Source: Orientallactaga sibirica (Eukaryota > Chordata > Mammalia > Rodentia > Dipodidae). From it: a stretch of DNA of 64,000 nucleotides. Under the pieces are notes generated by a model. It searched no databases, had not been told where the DNA came from, and saw only the letters and a program-made list of their open reading frames with translations. The position numbers were made by a program, and so were the translations under genes. This document shows positions 25,374 to 36,499 of the stretch, in pieces (the first letter of the stretch is position 1; each line of letters starts with the position of its first letter). The stretch is from NCBI GenBank assembly GCA_036365145.1, contig JAEOAD010000032.1:2099501-2163500 (forward strand), read 5' to 3'.

Positions 25374-25597
25374 ATTTTTAAATATTTTTAAAATATTTAT
25401 TTAAGAGAGAGAGAGAGAGAGGAAAAGGCAGAGAGAAAGAATGGGTATGCCAGGGCCTCTAGGCACTGCAAGCGAACTCCAGATGTTTGCACACACGCCC
25501 CCTTGTGCATCTGGCTTCCGTGGGTCCTGAGGAGTAGGACCTGGGTCCTTAAGCTTCACAGACAAACACCTTAACTGCTAAGCCATTTCCCTAGCCC
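25374..25597 (-). mobile_element. DIP-like SINE with perfect TSD
   Basis: Reversed copy flanked by the 19-bp perfect duplication 'aagaaactatcttttattt' at 25355-25373 and 25598-25616. Its body has 'cgcccccttgtgcatctgg', a partial form of the long-form block. Confidence 0.94.
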
Positions 25598-25639
25598 AAG
25601 AAACTATCTTTTATTTTTTGAAGGAGTGTGTGTGCCTGT

Positions 25640-25785
25640 GTGGTATCTGTCTGTGCTTCATGGTTCTCTTGCCACTGCAAATGAATGCCTGTCCAGCTGT
25701 AAATGGGTGGCTGGAGAACTGAACCTGGGCTGGCAGGCTCTGCAGACAAGCACCTTTAACCTCTGAACCATCTTCCCAAACATTT
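25640..25785 (-). mobile_element. Degraded DIP-like SINE
   Basis: 'ttgccactgcaaatgaatgc', 'ctggagaactgaacctgg' and 'ctctgaaccatcttccc' follow the SINE order but are highly diverged. The neighbouring younger copy inserted beside it. Confidence 0.65.
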
Positions 25786-26153
25786 CCATATTCCCTCAAG
25801 AGATGTCTTAAAATATTTTTAGAGCTTGGATTCTATCAGTCACGTAAAGGCAATGTTGCCTCTTGGCAAGTTTTTGCCCAATCATTCCTGATGAGAGAAT
25901 TAGCAGATTTCTTTTTTTTTAATCAAAATGTAGATTAACTGTCCATCTAATGATCCACTTGAATGAATGTACTCGTGCACTCTATGATGTTGTTCAATAT
26001 TGGACAATGTTCACAAAATCAGAGCATGAAGCAAATGAGAAGGAAAACGAATAAGAATATTACTTGCCATACCTCATACAAGGTTTTTGAAATATTCTTG
26101 TGTCAATATTAATACAGGCAGATCCAATGACATTCCCTTTGGCTGAACCAGCC
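25786..26153. other. Unassigned sequence
   Basis: No gene or repeat recognised. Confidence 0.5.
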
Positions 26154-26291
26154 TATTTATTCTGGAATAAGCTACAGTTAGCTAAGCACTATCTCAGTGC
26201 ATTCACCTTCCCTCCCGACATCATTATTTATTCTGGAATAAACTACAGTCAGCTAAGCACTATCTCAGTTCATTCACCTTCCCTCCCAGCT
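26154..26291 (+). repeat. Two-copy tandem duplication, 71-bp unit
   Basis: 'tatttattctggaataa' starts both 26154 and 26225. The copies share 'gctaagcactatctcagt' and 'cattcaccttccctccc' with a few differences. A relatively recent local duplication. Confidence 0.92.
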
Positions 26292-26354
26292 TAATTCCCT
26301 GAAATCACAGCAGAGATCTGGACTGACCTCAAAGACAGATTGAAAAGTCTTTTT

Positions 26355-26590
26355 GGGCTTGGTGGATGGCTTAGTGGTTAAGGTACCTGCCTGCAAAGCC
26401 TAAGAATCCATGTTTGATCTCTCCAGATGCACAAAGGTGAGGCAAGTGCAGGGTCACACATGCCCACTAGGTGGCACAAGCCTCTGGAATTCAATTGCAG
26501 TGGCTGACACCCTGACCTGCCAACTCACTGTCTCTCTCTCTCTCTCTCTTTCTCTCTTTTTCTCTCTCAAATAAAAAAAAAAAATAAATG
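26355..26590 (+). mobile_element. DIP-like SINE, long-form variant
   Basis: Head 'gggcttggtggatggcttag', a rearranged body with 'cactaggtggcacaag', (TC)n and poly-A. The flanks 'gaaaagtctttt' and 'gaaaagactttt' are a TSD with one mismatch. Confidence 0.82.
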
Positions 26591-26599
26591 AAAAAAGAA

Positions 26600-28356
26600 A
26601 AGACTTTTCCTTAATGCAATTAGTAATATACTTCCAAGACACCTTCTTTTCAGTTCATGCTTTAAAAATTTCTGCCTTAAGCAGCCTTCACTTAGAGCAA
26701 GTATATTCAAATCATAAAAGGCTGGGATAAACCATGTCTTTGATATTAATCTATGAAATCTGTTCATTCATCTTCATGTCTGGAGGAGAAACGCAGACCT
26801 CTGACTCTAGCTTTCTGTTTCACATTCATATCCTTTACCCATTCTAGTGAACTGCCTGTCTAATCAGTGAGTTCTTCTTTACGGACTCCTATAAAGAGAA
26901 ATGTTCATGTAAAATTATATTGATATGGTATGTAAACTGCTTGAAACAAAGATTTTTTTTTAATACTCCATATGAAGTCTCACATCAGTTCCATTAACTC
27001 TAGGCTAAAGTAGGAATAACAAAAGAGGTTTTTCCATAAACCCACATTTCCTTTGAAAAGCATCTTAGATCAAGTAAAAAAGAGACTTAAGTATAATGTG
27101 TGCTCATTAAATGAATCTCTACTATAAGAACTGCATCATGATATCAAAGAGTCACTTTTCTTTTTTACTAGCAATTAAAAATATAAATTATTTTATGGAT
27201 ACATTTTAAAGTATGTCAGATATTTCATTATTTAGTAGATGATGTTGGAAATGCTGGTTCACTCTATGTCAAAATAAAACAAGAATTAAACGAAAAACAG
27301 ATACAAAAGTGGATTGAAAATGTAAATTAAGATAGAAAATAATTAGAAAATACTGTGAGAGAATATCTTTATGATTTGGGGAAGATGAGATTTTTAAGCA
27401 ACACAAATAAGTAAATAAATTATATGTCATGAATGGAAGTAATGAGAGTATATAGCCACACAAAGGGTCTGAAAAATAGTGTTTAATCAGAAAAGCAGGA
27501 AGTAGTGTCAGCTGCTCTTTCAAGATTGGAACCCTAAGGAAGACCCAATCATGTCCTTGTTAGCCTGCTCTAATCTATTCATCTATCTCACCTTCCTATA
27601 GGCAATCATCCCACGCTGGGAACAGAAACAGCTACCCTCAGCACCATCCCGTTCACCAGACCTCCTCATGCTAGCATGACAACACCTCTCTCAGGCCCAC
27701 AGCCTCACAGAATCAGTATACACATCTCTTGGATTTTGTTCTGAAAGAATAATTTCTCCAATCAATTGCAAGTCTTCTATGGGGTCAGCAAAGGTGAGCT
27801 AGCTGTCTTACTACTTTCTGTCAAACCACAAATACATCCTTTTATTGTTATGGTGTCTCACTGTTCCTGGAAGCCAAGCATTGGCCTGAACCCTATAACC
27901 TGATCATCAAGTCAGCAACAAAGCATGAACACAAAAGAATACACATTCTGTAAGACACACATGAAAAAACGTACATTTGTTTCATGGATTATGACAACTA
28001 TCTTAAATTGGCAGGGGAAGGGGAATCCCGAAGGGGTGAAAGGAGACAGGAGAGACAGAAAAATGACTGGGTTGGGTAAAAGTCAGAAGTGACCATTGAA
28101 AAACAAAACAAAACAGGAGCATGAAGTTTTAAGGAACTTGCATCTCAATCATTGCAAGTATGGATATGAGCAGGTGAGACTCTTGCTTCACTTGTAAAAT
28201 TAGGATATTAATTGTGACTTCATAGGTAATTAAAAAAGAAAATATTTGATATGTCACACACTAAGCGAGTTTTTTTTTCCTTTTAAGCTTTTTATTAAAG
28301 GTTTCATATGTTCACATTTTACAAGGGTCTAGCTTTATAGATGCTTCAAACTTAAA
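26600..28356. other. Unassigned sequence
   Basis: About 1.75 kb of AT-rich sequence without recognised repeats or genes. A minus frame at 27269-27523 (84 codons) has no motif. Confidence 0.5.
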
Positions 28357-28364
28357 ATGAATTT

Positions 28365-28411
<47 letters not shown>

Positions 28412-28648
28412 TTTTGGAGAGAGACACAGAGAGAGCCAGAGGGAGAGGGAGAGGAAGACAGATAGAGAATGGGTGCACCAGCAGTCTCTCAGCCGCTGCA
28501 AACGAAATCCAGATGCATGTGCCCCCTTCTGGGCAAGTGCAACATTGTGCCCTTGTGTCACTTTGCATCTGGCTAAACGTGGGACCTGGAGATTGGAACT
28601 GATGTTCTTGGGCTTAGCGGGCAGGCACCTTAACCGCTAAGCCACCAC
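28357..28648 (-). mobile_element. DIP-like SINE, long form, expanded tail
   Basis: (TTTA)n tail of about 13 units at 28362-28413, GA-rich tract, CTCF-like block 'gtgcccccttctgg' at 28519-28532 (minus: ccagaagggggcac), and head 'ttaaccgctaagccacc' lacking the last bases. Confidence 0.92.
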
Positions 28649-28659
28649 TGAATTTGTAA

Positions 28660-28712
28660 GCCAGGGTCTCACTCTGGTCCAGGCTGACCTGGAATTAACT
28701 TGTAGTCTTTTA
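28660..28712 (-). mobile_element. B1-type SINE fragment
   Basis: 'gccagggtctcactctggtc' then 'caggctgacctggaattaac', the 3' half of a reversed B1. It is cut off before the middle of the element. Confidence 0.78.
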
Positions 28713-29467
28713 TCTCAGCTCCTACCTCTTTTACAAATAGCTGTATTTTTATCTCAGTTTTACAAATAGAACTATCACTGCAAAAATACTCATGCATGAG
28801 TTCAGGAAAAATATAGGCTTGGTGAAAATATTTCTTAATTCCAATTAAATTCCAAACCTATTTCTATTATTTTGCAATATGCAGCAAAAAGTAGATTAAC
28901 ACTGTTAAGTTGCTTTCAATATTTTAAAATAAATATCTTGATATTTAAGATTATAGAGAACATAGTGTGATGTTGATGAAATGCTCCTAACAAACTGAAA
29001 AGTGGAACCAAGAGTGGTTTCGTTACACCTTGATGGGCACTAAGCCTCAGAGAGAAGTCTCCAAGCTCTGTGAAAATTAAAATGCTGGGGAGTGAAGAAA
29101 ATAAATGCATTTACGTATTTATTTATCTTTATTTATTTACTACAAGACTTGATAAAAGTGTCTCCTCAGAAGGGGCTTCTTATCTTCTAGAGAAAGAGTC
29201 ATGGAAACACTTCTGCTCATTTTTCAGATCACTAGTATGTTAACAACCTTCTTAGAAAAGATACATTTCAAATCACAGGTCAGAATCTCAACCAGCCATT
29301 TATACCTAGAGAAAAACAACTGGGGAGAGATAAAGCTGCCTAAAGTTATTGTCCATCCATTCATTCTAGAATAATTTATAAAGCGCTATGAAACTAGTAA
29401 GCAATGCAGTGGGGCTGTACACATGCCAATGTACAGTCAGGTATGATTCAGCTCTCACAAAGTATAT
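28713..29467. other. Unassigned sequence
   Basis: No gene or repeat recognised. Confidence 0.5.
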
Positions 29468-29477
29468 AAAGTAGTAG

Positions 29478-29535
29478 TAGTCCCATTTTCCATATGTCTT
29501 TCTCCCTCTCTGTGTCTCAAAAAAAAAAAAAAAAG
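29478..29535 (+). mobile_element. SINE 3' tail remnant (cluster start)
   Basis: Only a (TC)-rich end 'tctttctccctctctgtgtc' and poly-A remain. Its left flank carries the first copy of the TSD 'aaagtagtag' (29468-29477), whose partner lies beyond the third SINE. Confidence 0.7.
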
Positions 29536-29539
29536 TAAA

Positions 29540-29791
29540 GGGCTGGAGAGATGGCTTAGTGGTTAAGGTGCCTGCCTGCTAAGCCTAAGAACCCCGGTTC
29601 TAGTCTCCAGGTCCCATGTTTAGCCAGATGCAAAGTGACACAATGGCGCAATGCTGACCTTGACCAAAAGGGGGCGCACACATCTCGATTTCGTTCACAG
29701 CAGCTGAGAGGCTGCTGGCACGCCCATTCTCTGTCTTCCTCTCTCTCTGACTCTCTGTCTCTTTCTGTGTCTCTCTCCAAAAAAAAAAAAA
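29540..29791 (+). mobile_element. DIP-like SINE, long form
   Basis: Head 'ggctggagagatggcttag', CTCF-like 'ccaaaagggggcgc' at 29664-29677 and a poly-A tail. 'aaagtaaa' on both sides is the probable TSD, inside the older tail. Confidence 0.94.
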
Positions 29792-29810
29792 GTAAAATAT
29801 TAAAAAGCGA

Positions 29811-30031
29811 GGACTGGAGAGATGGCTGAGTTGTTAGGGTGCTTGCCTGTGAAGCATAAGGACCAAGGTTCAGTTCCCCAGTACCCACATAAGCCAAATG
29901 CACACAGTGGCACATGCATCTAGAGTTTGTCTGCAGTTGCCAGAGACCCTGGTCACCCATTCACTATCTTTCTCTCTCTCTCTCTTTCTCTCAAATAAAT
30001 AAAATCTTTAAAATATATTTAAAAAAAAATG
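29811..30031 (+). mobile_element. DIP-like SINE, short form
   Basis: Head 'ggactggagagatggctgag', body 'gtggcacatgcatctagagtt', (TC)n, (AATA)n. It is followed at 30032-30041 by 'aaagtagtag', which matches the sequence left of the whole cluster. Confidence 0.92.
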
Positions 30032-30281
30032 AAAGTAGTAGGAGTGTTAAACATAGAGAAGATTTGCAACATAATCTGTTATCCCATTACATTATTTCAG
30101 TCAACTAGGACCACATACCCATTGGGCTATGTCATGAAGCTAAGGTATGTAGTAGGCTGATCAAGCTAGGTTTGGAACATATATAAAGTCTCTGAAATGA
30201 CAAAGTTACTTAAAGATACACTGCCCAGAATGCATTGTCATTGTTATTGGCATATAATTAATAAATATTTGCATGTATGTC

Positions 30282-30650
30282 TGTGTTTGTTTGAATGTAT
30301 GTCCCCCATATTCTTAGGTGCCTTACTAAAATATGTAACTTGGATTTCCTTCAGCCTGACCGGAAGAGGTGACACTGGGGGCAGACCCTGGGATCCAGCC
30401 CTAAGGCGTATTTCAGGGGGTCTAAATTCCAGCCTAAATATACATAGCGAGGTTTGGAGCTCTGGCTGTGCTTGTCTGTGATGCTGGCTGTTAGATGGAG
30501 TCTCTCTGCTTGGACATATGAATGGGAGCCACTTCTCCTGCCATTTGATGGAACTTCCCCTGGATCTGCAAGCTTGAAATAAATCCCTTCCTCTCATAAA
30601 CTGTGCCTGGTTTGGATGTGCATCCCGGCAACAGGAAGCTGTCTACAACA
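30282..30650 (+). mobile_element. MaLR-type LTR
   Basis: Starts 'tgtgtttgtttgaatgtatg', has 'gggatccagccctaaggcg', AATAAA in 'gaaataaatccc', and ends near 'gaagctgtctacaaca'. No internal region follows. TSD not clear. The 150-codon minus frame 30491-30943 overlaps it antisense and is not a gene. Confidence 0.82.
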
Positions 30651-31261
30651 CAGATATGTAGTTGCAAACAGTAAGAACAGAGGGAAAAGAGTACACAGAA
30701 AAGAAAGAAGCAAGAAGAATAAGTTGTTGCCAGTGCTATCCACAGGACAATGTTCACCAACACCTGATAGAGATGAAAACAACCTGTGCCATGAGAGGGG
30801 GAATTCCTGCAGGCAGGGGTGGAATGCACAAGGATGCTGAGGAAGGGAATACTGGCCTTTGAAGCCAGTGACCTCTGTCTAAGGGCCCCTGAGCATAGTA
30901 CACTGAAAAGTCTCCAGGCTGACAGAGTCCTTAAGAGCAACATTCATGAAGGCTTTTCAGACCAGGACCAGCAGAATTGTTACATCACCAGGATGCTTTG
31001 TAAAGACCTTGTGTGTGTGCATCAAATTCCCAGTGCTAAGTACGAAATGAGACAGCTTTACCATACCCTCTGAAGCTCTGAGAACACCATGGAATTGGGG
31101 GAGTCAGAAAGAGCCAAAGGATTGGAAAGAGTGCTTTGAAATGCTACCTTCTGGACACGAAGTGCACTTAGCACTTATGGCCCACAGCCACTGTCATTAA
31201 CTGCAATATTGCCTTCAACATCTTCTCACGGATGATGAATGTAGGAGAGTGAGATGGAAAA
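30651..31261. other. Unassigned sequence
   Basis: No repeat recognised. Several overlapping frames (84 codons at most) show no known motif. Confidence 0.5.
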
Positions 31262-31266
31262 GACAT

Positions 31267-31568
31267 TGTGGTGGTTTGATTCAAGTGTTGCCCATAAACT
31301 GGCGATAATTTAAGAATCGGATCCTCCTGGAGGCAGTGTATTGTTGGGGGCTGGCTTATGAGTATTCTAGCCAGATTCTCCTTACCAATGTTTGGCACAT
31401 TCTCCTGTTGCTCCTGCCCACCTGAGGTTGGCCAGGAGGCTATGTCCAGCCTCTGATCCCGCCATCATGGAGCTTCCCCTCCAGTCTATAAGCCAAATTA
31501 AACCCTTTACTCCAACAAACTGCTTATGGTCAGATTCTTCGTGGAGCAACTCAAAACTAACTGCAACA
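31267..31568 (+). mobile_element. Solo MaLR LTR with perfect TSD
   Basis: Complete LTR from 'tgtggtggtttgattc' to 'aactgcaaca' with perfect 5-bp TSD 'gacat' at 31262-31266 and 31569-31573. Contains 'ccaaattaaaccc' in place of a canonical AATAAA. Confidence 0.92.
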
Positions 31569-31590
31569 GACATCAACTAAGAAGAGGGAC

Positions 31591-31650
31591 CAGCCAGGCA
31601 TGATGGCGAACTCCTTTAATCCCAGCACTTGGGAGGCAGAGGCAGGAGGA
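31591..31650 (+). mobile_element. B1-type SINE 5' fragment
   Basis: 'gccaggcatgatggcgaact' then 'tttaatcccagcacttggg', about the first 60 bp of B1. It stops abruptly at the next repeat, or may be part of it. Confidence 0.7.
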
Positions 31651-32515
31651 TCAGTCTCCAGACCATTAGCTTGTCTAGTGCCAAAAGGTGCTACATGAGT
31701 GACTGGGGGAAAACGACCTACATCTGTCTAAGCAACTCGTGGTCGAAGCTATCCAGCAACAAACAACCTGACATGATGCTCACACAAGTGCAGTAGTGGC
31801 ACACGGCCATGGTGGGTTACCAACTGCTCTAGATTTGTCTAACAGATCCATTCAGTGGAATGGAACCCATACCTGAAAATGGGACACAAGTCAGAACCAT
31901 ATTCAAAAATGAGCCCACACTCCAATATCAAGCTCCCACCAATAGTGGGACACAAGAGGGCCTACATCTATTAAATTCTCTCTAAAATAATAATGGTTAT
32001 CCATGTCTCTTGCACTGACCCCACTCTTTGTTGGAGAATCTGCTTCTCTCTTTCAGATGGATGCAGAACCTGAGGAGAGACTCAGCCCATCACACCTCAC
32101 CAGGGCTCCAGCTGAAGCCATAGAGTTATCGGGGAAATGAGCAAGAGCGCTGCTTTATCGGTGAACCTGGTACCAGCACAAGGACTGAGAAGATAGACGC
32201 AAAGAACTCTCAACCCCTACCAAATCAGATATCCAGAGTCACAGAGACTCACAGAACATCGTCACCGAAATAGACCTAAAATGAACCCAACATGGCTCAG
32301 AGAAATTCACAGAAGAGGGGGCGGAAAGATTGTTAGAGCCATGAGTTGGGTCATTATGTACAGAGTCACTGCCTCTCCCCCATAACTGATGGCTACCCCC
32401 ACAAGGCAAGACCTACGTTACCCATGGGGGGGAGGGACAGGGAACAGGCTAACAATGACCATCATGGCTGTATATATACTATATACATAACTAATAAAAA
32501 TATAATTTTAAAAAG
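31651..32515 (+). mobile_element. Unclassified retroelement 3' segment (L1-like)
   Basis: About 865 bp without an ORF, ending in 'ctaataaaaatataatttt' and an A-rich end, as in a retrotransposon 3'UTR. Blocks such as 'gacacaagagggcctacatc' and 'gaacccaacatggctcag' look like a multicopy rodent sequence, but I cannot assign the family. It may be an L1 3'UTR or a separate element. Confidence 0.5.
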
Positions 32516-32529
32516 CTTGCTTTAAATTT

Positions 32530-32720
32530 CCAGTTACAAACTACTACACATAAAGTCAGCACCAAAATACACTATCTCTTACAAACTCTTAAAAAAAAAA
32601 AGGAGGAACCAGCTAGAAAGAAGGGGGTCAGTGGAAGGCGGCAAATGAAATTAACGGGAGTGTATTATGATCAAAAAATTATGTGGATGTATAAAATTTT
32701 TCAATATTCTTTTAAAATTC
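32530..32720 (+). mobile_element. L1 3'UTR fragment
   Basis: 'gggggtcagtggaaggcggc' and 'tattatgatcaaaaaattat' followed by 'gtggatgtataaaat' resemble the ends of rodent L1 3'UTRs. No coding part. Confidence 0.5.
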
Positions 32721-32839
32721 TGTTTGTTATATCAACAGGTGATAGAAGTGGACTTGTAGGAAGGTTTTTCGATCAGTGCTGGGAATTATAGTTAGGGTTA
32801 CAGAGAAGACTGGCAAACAAAATGAGAAATGAAGGGACT

Positions 32840-33190
32840 GGGGCTAAGGTGAAGCCTTGGGGGTGAAGTGCTTACAATGCAAGTGTGGGATTCCTTGAAC
32901 ACACCCAGAAATCAGATATGGTGATGTTCACCCACAACAACAGCCTTCTGGGAGGGGCGAAGAGGATCTGTGGAACTTGCTGGCTAGCTAGTCTAGAGGA
33001 AGCAAGGAGCTCTGGGTTCGGTGAGGCCCTATCTACCAAAATTAGGCAGAGGGATTGGGGAAGATGCCTGATAGTGACCTCAGAGAACCATATCATGCAC
33101 ACACACATGTGCACATGAATCCATATCCACACAATATATGGGCAGGCATAGAAACTCACACACACCACACAAACACATAAGCAAAAAATA
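32840..33190 (+). mobile_element. B3-like SINE (B2 superfamily)
   Basis: Order of 'gtgaagtgcttacaatgcaa', 'cttctgggaggggcgaagag', 'cttgctggctagctagtcta', 'gttcggtgaggccctatct' and an A/C-rich end with 'atgcacacacacatg' matches rodent B3 elements. Diverged. Confidence 0.7.
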
Positions 33191-33636
33191 CAAAGAAATG
33201 GACAAATCACATCTGTATTTCAGAGGACCTGATATGGACTTGATAAGGGAAATAGGAATCACGGATTTAACTCTGAAAGGTGGCCGATTTTAAAGCAATG
33301 CACCTTGGCAGGACTGACTGGGGTCTGCACACAGGTGACGGGGGATTTGGATAAGAACCTTGGCTTTCACACCTGGAGGTTTGGAGTGAAAGGCCAGGCA
33401 TTGGGAACACCATTGACCTCTAATGACCCCTTATGATGCAGTGCTGACTCCGCCCAGATGTCTTGCCTCCCACACTTCCTACTACAGCCCTGGACTGTGG
33501 CTATTGGTATCTGTACTTGAGATAATGGACAGCGTCAACGGTCATATTTTATATCTTGACCACAGTTACTTGGTAAATGGCAGGGATTGAATTCTACCCT
33601 GTGAAAGTTAAAGTGTGTATGGTCTTGGAGCAAGGG
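33191..33636. other. Unassigned sequence
   Basis: No gene or repeat recognised. Confidence 0.5.
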
Positions 33637-33738
33637 GGGCTGGAGAGATGGTTTAACAAGGCGTTTGCCTGCAAAGCCAAAAGCCCTGGCGCACCTCTCT
33701 CTCTCTCTCTCTGCCTCTTTTCTCTCTCAGAAAAACAA

Positions 33739-33740
<2 letters not shown>
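33637..33740 (+). mobile_element. DIP-like SINE with large internal deletion
   Basis: Head 'gggctggagagatggtttaa' runs to 'gcaaagccaaaagccctggc', joining the tRNA-like part directly to the 3' end. About 90-100 bp of the usual body is missing. (TC)n follows. Confidence 0.88.
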
Positions 33741-33817
<77 letters not shown>

Positions 33818-33820
33818 GAA
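33741..33820. repeat. (GT)n-(GA)n compound microsatellite
   Basis: (GT)22 at 33741-33784 is followed by (GA)-rich sequence to about 33820. It grew at the 3' end of the deleted SINE. Low-complexity frames through it are artefacts. Confidence 0.97.
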
Positions 33821-33829
33821 ACAGGAGCA

Positions 33830-34242
33830 AGAGGGGCTGAAGCATTGCCTCGCTGGTTAAATGTGTTTTCTGTACAAGCATGAGGACATAAGGGGCCGGA
33901 AATCACCCAAGTTTAAATCTCCAGATCCCACAAAAACAGTGCGGTATGGCCACACATACCTGTAAGCACAGTCTTGCATAGGGGAGCAGAGACCAGGACA
34001 TCGTCTGGCCTCATGAAAAACAACAGTCCACAGGATCCACAAGAGACTGTCTCAAAAAGAAAACGGGCAGGAGAGCTACTGGGAAGGACACCTGAAAGGG
34101 ACACCTGATGGTGCGCTCCAGCCATTTCCGGTGAGCACCATCCCCCCATGCCTGTTATAAGTGTGAGCATGGGGCACGGCAATGGCACATACATAGGAAT
34201 TTACCACACACTTCCAAAACACATCACATTACAAACACAGCA
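33830..34242 (+). mobile_element. Old B3-like SINE
   Basis: 'aggggctgaagcattgcctc', 'caagcatgaggacataagg', 'ccagatcccacaaaaacag' and 'cacctgatggtgcgctccag' follow the B3 order with heavy divergence. Confidence 0.6.
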
Positions 34243-34245
34243 AAA

Positions 34246-34276
<31 letters not shown>

Positions 34277-34277
34277 A
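34243..34277. repeat. (AAAT)n microsatellite
   Basis: About eight AAAT units, probably the tail of the preceding SINE. Confidence 0.95.
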
Positions 34278-35821
34278 GTAACAGGAATAACATGTCAGAA
34301 TGGAGTTAGTGTTTCTATGGGAGTGTGCCTGGGGCAGATTGTGCAGAACAATGCGTACTTTTCACACAGCTCCCCTGGCATCTACAGGAGTCAGGGAGGC
34401 CATTCTTAATTAACACAGAAGTGCAATTCTGACCCGCACAGATGTTAGAAGTTGTCTACCCATGTGGCATGTGCTAGGCGAGTTCCCAAGTCAGCAAAAG
34501 GTATGCCAGTCCTACTAGCGTGCAGCTGGGAGCCTAGCTATCTGTCATGCCCAAATACAATTCTCATTGCATAATACCCTTCTAGCAGCCCAGATCCGCC
34601 ATGCAAAGAGATCCACACACAAGGTCACAGTGCTGAGTGCTACGGGAGATAAAGCACCAGACGAGATGACACACCATGGCAGACAAAGTGCGAAACAAGC
34701 CAAAACTCTATGAGCGCCCAGAGCAGTGACTGAACACTAGGGGTGGAAAGGTCACAGAAAGCTGTATTTATTCATTAAGTAAATACTTTGTCACATAGTA
34801 GGGTCTGAACTAGGTGATACTGGAAGGCATAAACAAAATTTAATCCTCCCCAATTGATTATTAACATTAAGAAAGGAGCTCGTGTTCTTATCCAAAGGTT
34901 GTTCAAAGTTGCTTGTGTAGTGGCAGAAAGGAAACATTTTCAGCCTTGGGGACCTCACTGACTCAGTATCACTCACTCAATGTTGCTGTTACAGAAGGAA
35001 AGGAAACATGAACAGTATGAAATGAATGGGACCGTCTGTGTTCCAGAAACATCTCTAACCAAACAGGTGGGAGATTTTACCTATCTTTCCCTTCAGTCAT
35101 CTAGTCCCTGATGTAATTAGGAGGATCTGTCCCTCCATTTGTGAAAGCCAAGAAGAGAGGGCTTTCCTTAGGAGATACCAGACAAAACAATGAGAAATGT
35201 TGCAAGGGATAGGTGCAAAGTGAAGGTGGGACTGAAGCAAAACCCTTTCTCTTGAGTGTTTTTGCCAAAAGTGTCAATATGAACAAAGGTTTTAAGTTAG
35301 AATAGCATGGCTGCCAAGGTTCAAGAAGAGAACTGCAGGAGTAGACAATGGTAGCATGGGGTGGTCACATCCAAAGGGTGAGGGTGGAGGCTCTTCCTCC
35401 CTGCCCTCCTCTCTCACTGTCGGTATGAGATTCCAGTGAACCATTGTAATGCCTTCCATTCTGTGACTCAAATAACTCTTTCCATATCTTTTTTCTTTCT
35501 TCTTCTCTTAATAATTACTTCCATATCCAATGGAAAATACAAAATTGAATGTAAATCACCCACTTAACAGTTATTTATTGGGGATTTATTATTGGCATAC
35601 CCAAGTGCATAGTATGCTGATAGAGTTTGAACTAGTATACTAGTTAGTAAATGATGAGGGAGCCCATTCACATTGTCTCAACGCTCTTGAAAATCAATGC
35701 ATATAAGTTGCACAATTATGGTCACCCCTAGACAAAATCACAACTTGTGCTTGGTGGCTTGAAAGAAATGAAGAAGCTGCTGAGATGAGATGGGGCATAT
35801 AATGGGAGTTGGAGGAAGTTA
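34278..35821. other. Unassigned sequence
   Basis: About 1.5 kb without recognised repeats or genes. Confidence 0.5.
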
Positions 35822-35835
35822 GACAAAACTATTTT

Positions 35836-36070
35836 TTAATTATTTTATTTATCATTTTTAAAATATTTTACTTACTTTTATTTGTTAGAGAAAGAGAGAG
35901 ACAGAAAGAGAGAGTGAGAATGGGCACACCAGGGCCTCCAGCTGCTACAAACAAACTCCAGATGAATAAGCTGCTATGTGCATCTGGCTAACATGGGACT
36001 TGGAGAATCGGACCTGGGTCCTTAGGCTTTACAGGCATGCACATTAACTGCTAAGCAATCTCTCCAGCCC
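35836..36070 (-). mobile_element. DIP-like SINE, triplet member 1
   Basis: Left-most of three minus-strand copies. The TSD copy 'gacaaaactatttt' (35822-35835) sits at its tail, and its head 'gcaatctctccagccc' abuts the next element. Confidence 0.92.
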
Positions 36071-36074
36071 AAGT

Positions 36075-36278
36075 TTTCTTTTTTAATTTTTTTTTTCATT
36101 TGACAGAGAAAGAGGGAAAGGGAGAGAATGGGTGTATCAGGGTCTCCAGCCACTGCAAATGAAGTCCAGATGCATGCACCCCCTTGTGCATCTGGCTAAC
36201 GTGGGTCCTGGGGAATTGAACCTGGGTCCTTTGTCTTTGCAGGCAAACACCACAACCACTAAGCCATCCCTCCAGCCC
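36075..36278 (-). mobile_element. DIP-like SINE, triplet member 2
   Basis: T-rich tail, 'gggtgtatcagggtctccag', head 'aagccatccctccagccc'. It lies between two other copies in the same orientation. Confidence 0.92.
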
Positions 36279-36293
36279 TTTATTTATCAATTT

Positions 36294-36333
<40 letters not shown>

Positions 36334-36499
36334 AGGCAGATAGAGATAATGGGTGTGCCAGGGCATCTAGCCACTGCAAACAAACTCCAGATGCTTGCAC
36401 CCCTTTGTACATCTGGCTTATGTGGGATCTGGTGAATTGAACCTGGGTCCTTAGGCTTCACAGGAAAGTGCCTTAACTGCCAAGACATCTCGCCAGCCC
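36279..36499 (-). mobile_element. DIP-like SINE, triplet member 3
   Basis: Right-most copy with (GA)n at about 36297-36327. Its head 'aagacatctcgccagccc' is followed directly by 'gacaaaactatttt' (36500-36513), so it is probably the founder insertion. Confidence 0.92.

Noticed and set aside
29556..29960. 134-codon minus-strand ORF
   Set aside because: Read entirely through two SINEs in antisense. It is the repeat consensus translated, not a gene.
30491..30943. 150-codon minus-strand ORF
   Set aside because: It overlaps the 3' half of a plus-strand MaLR LTR and has no domain or conserved start context.
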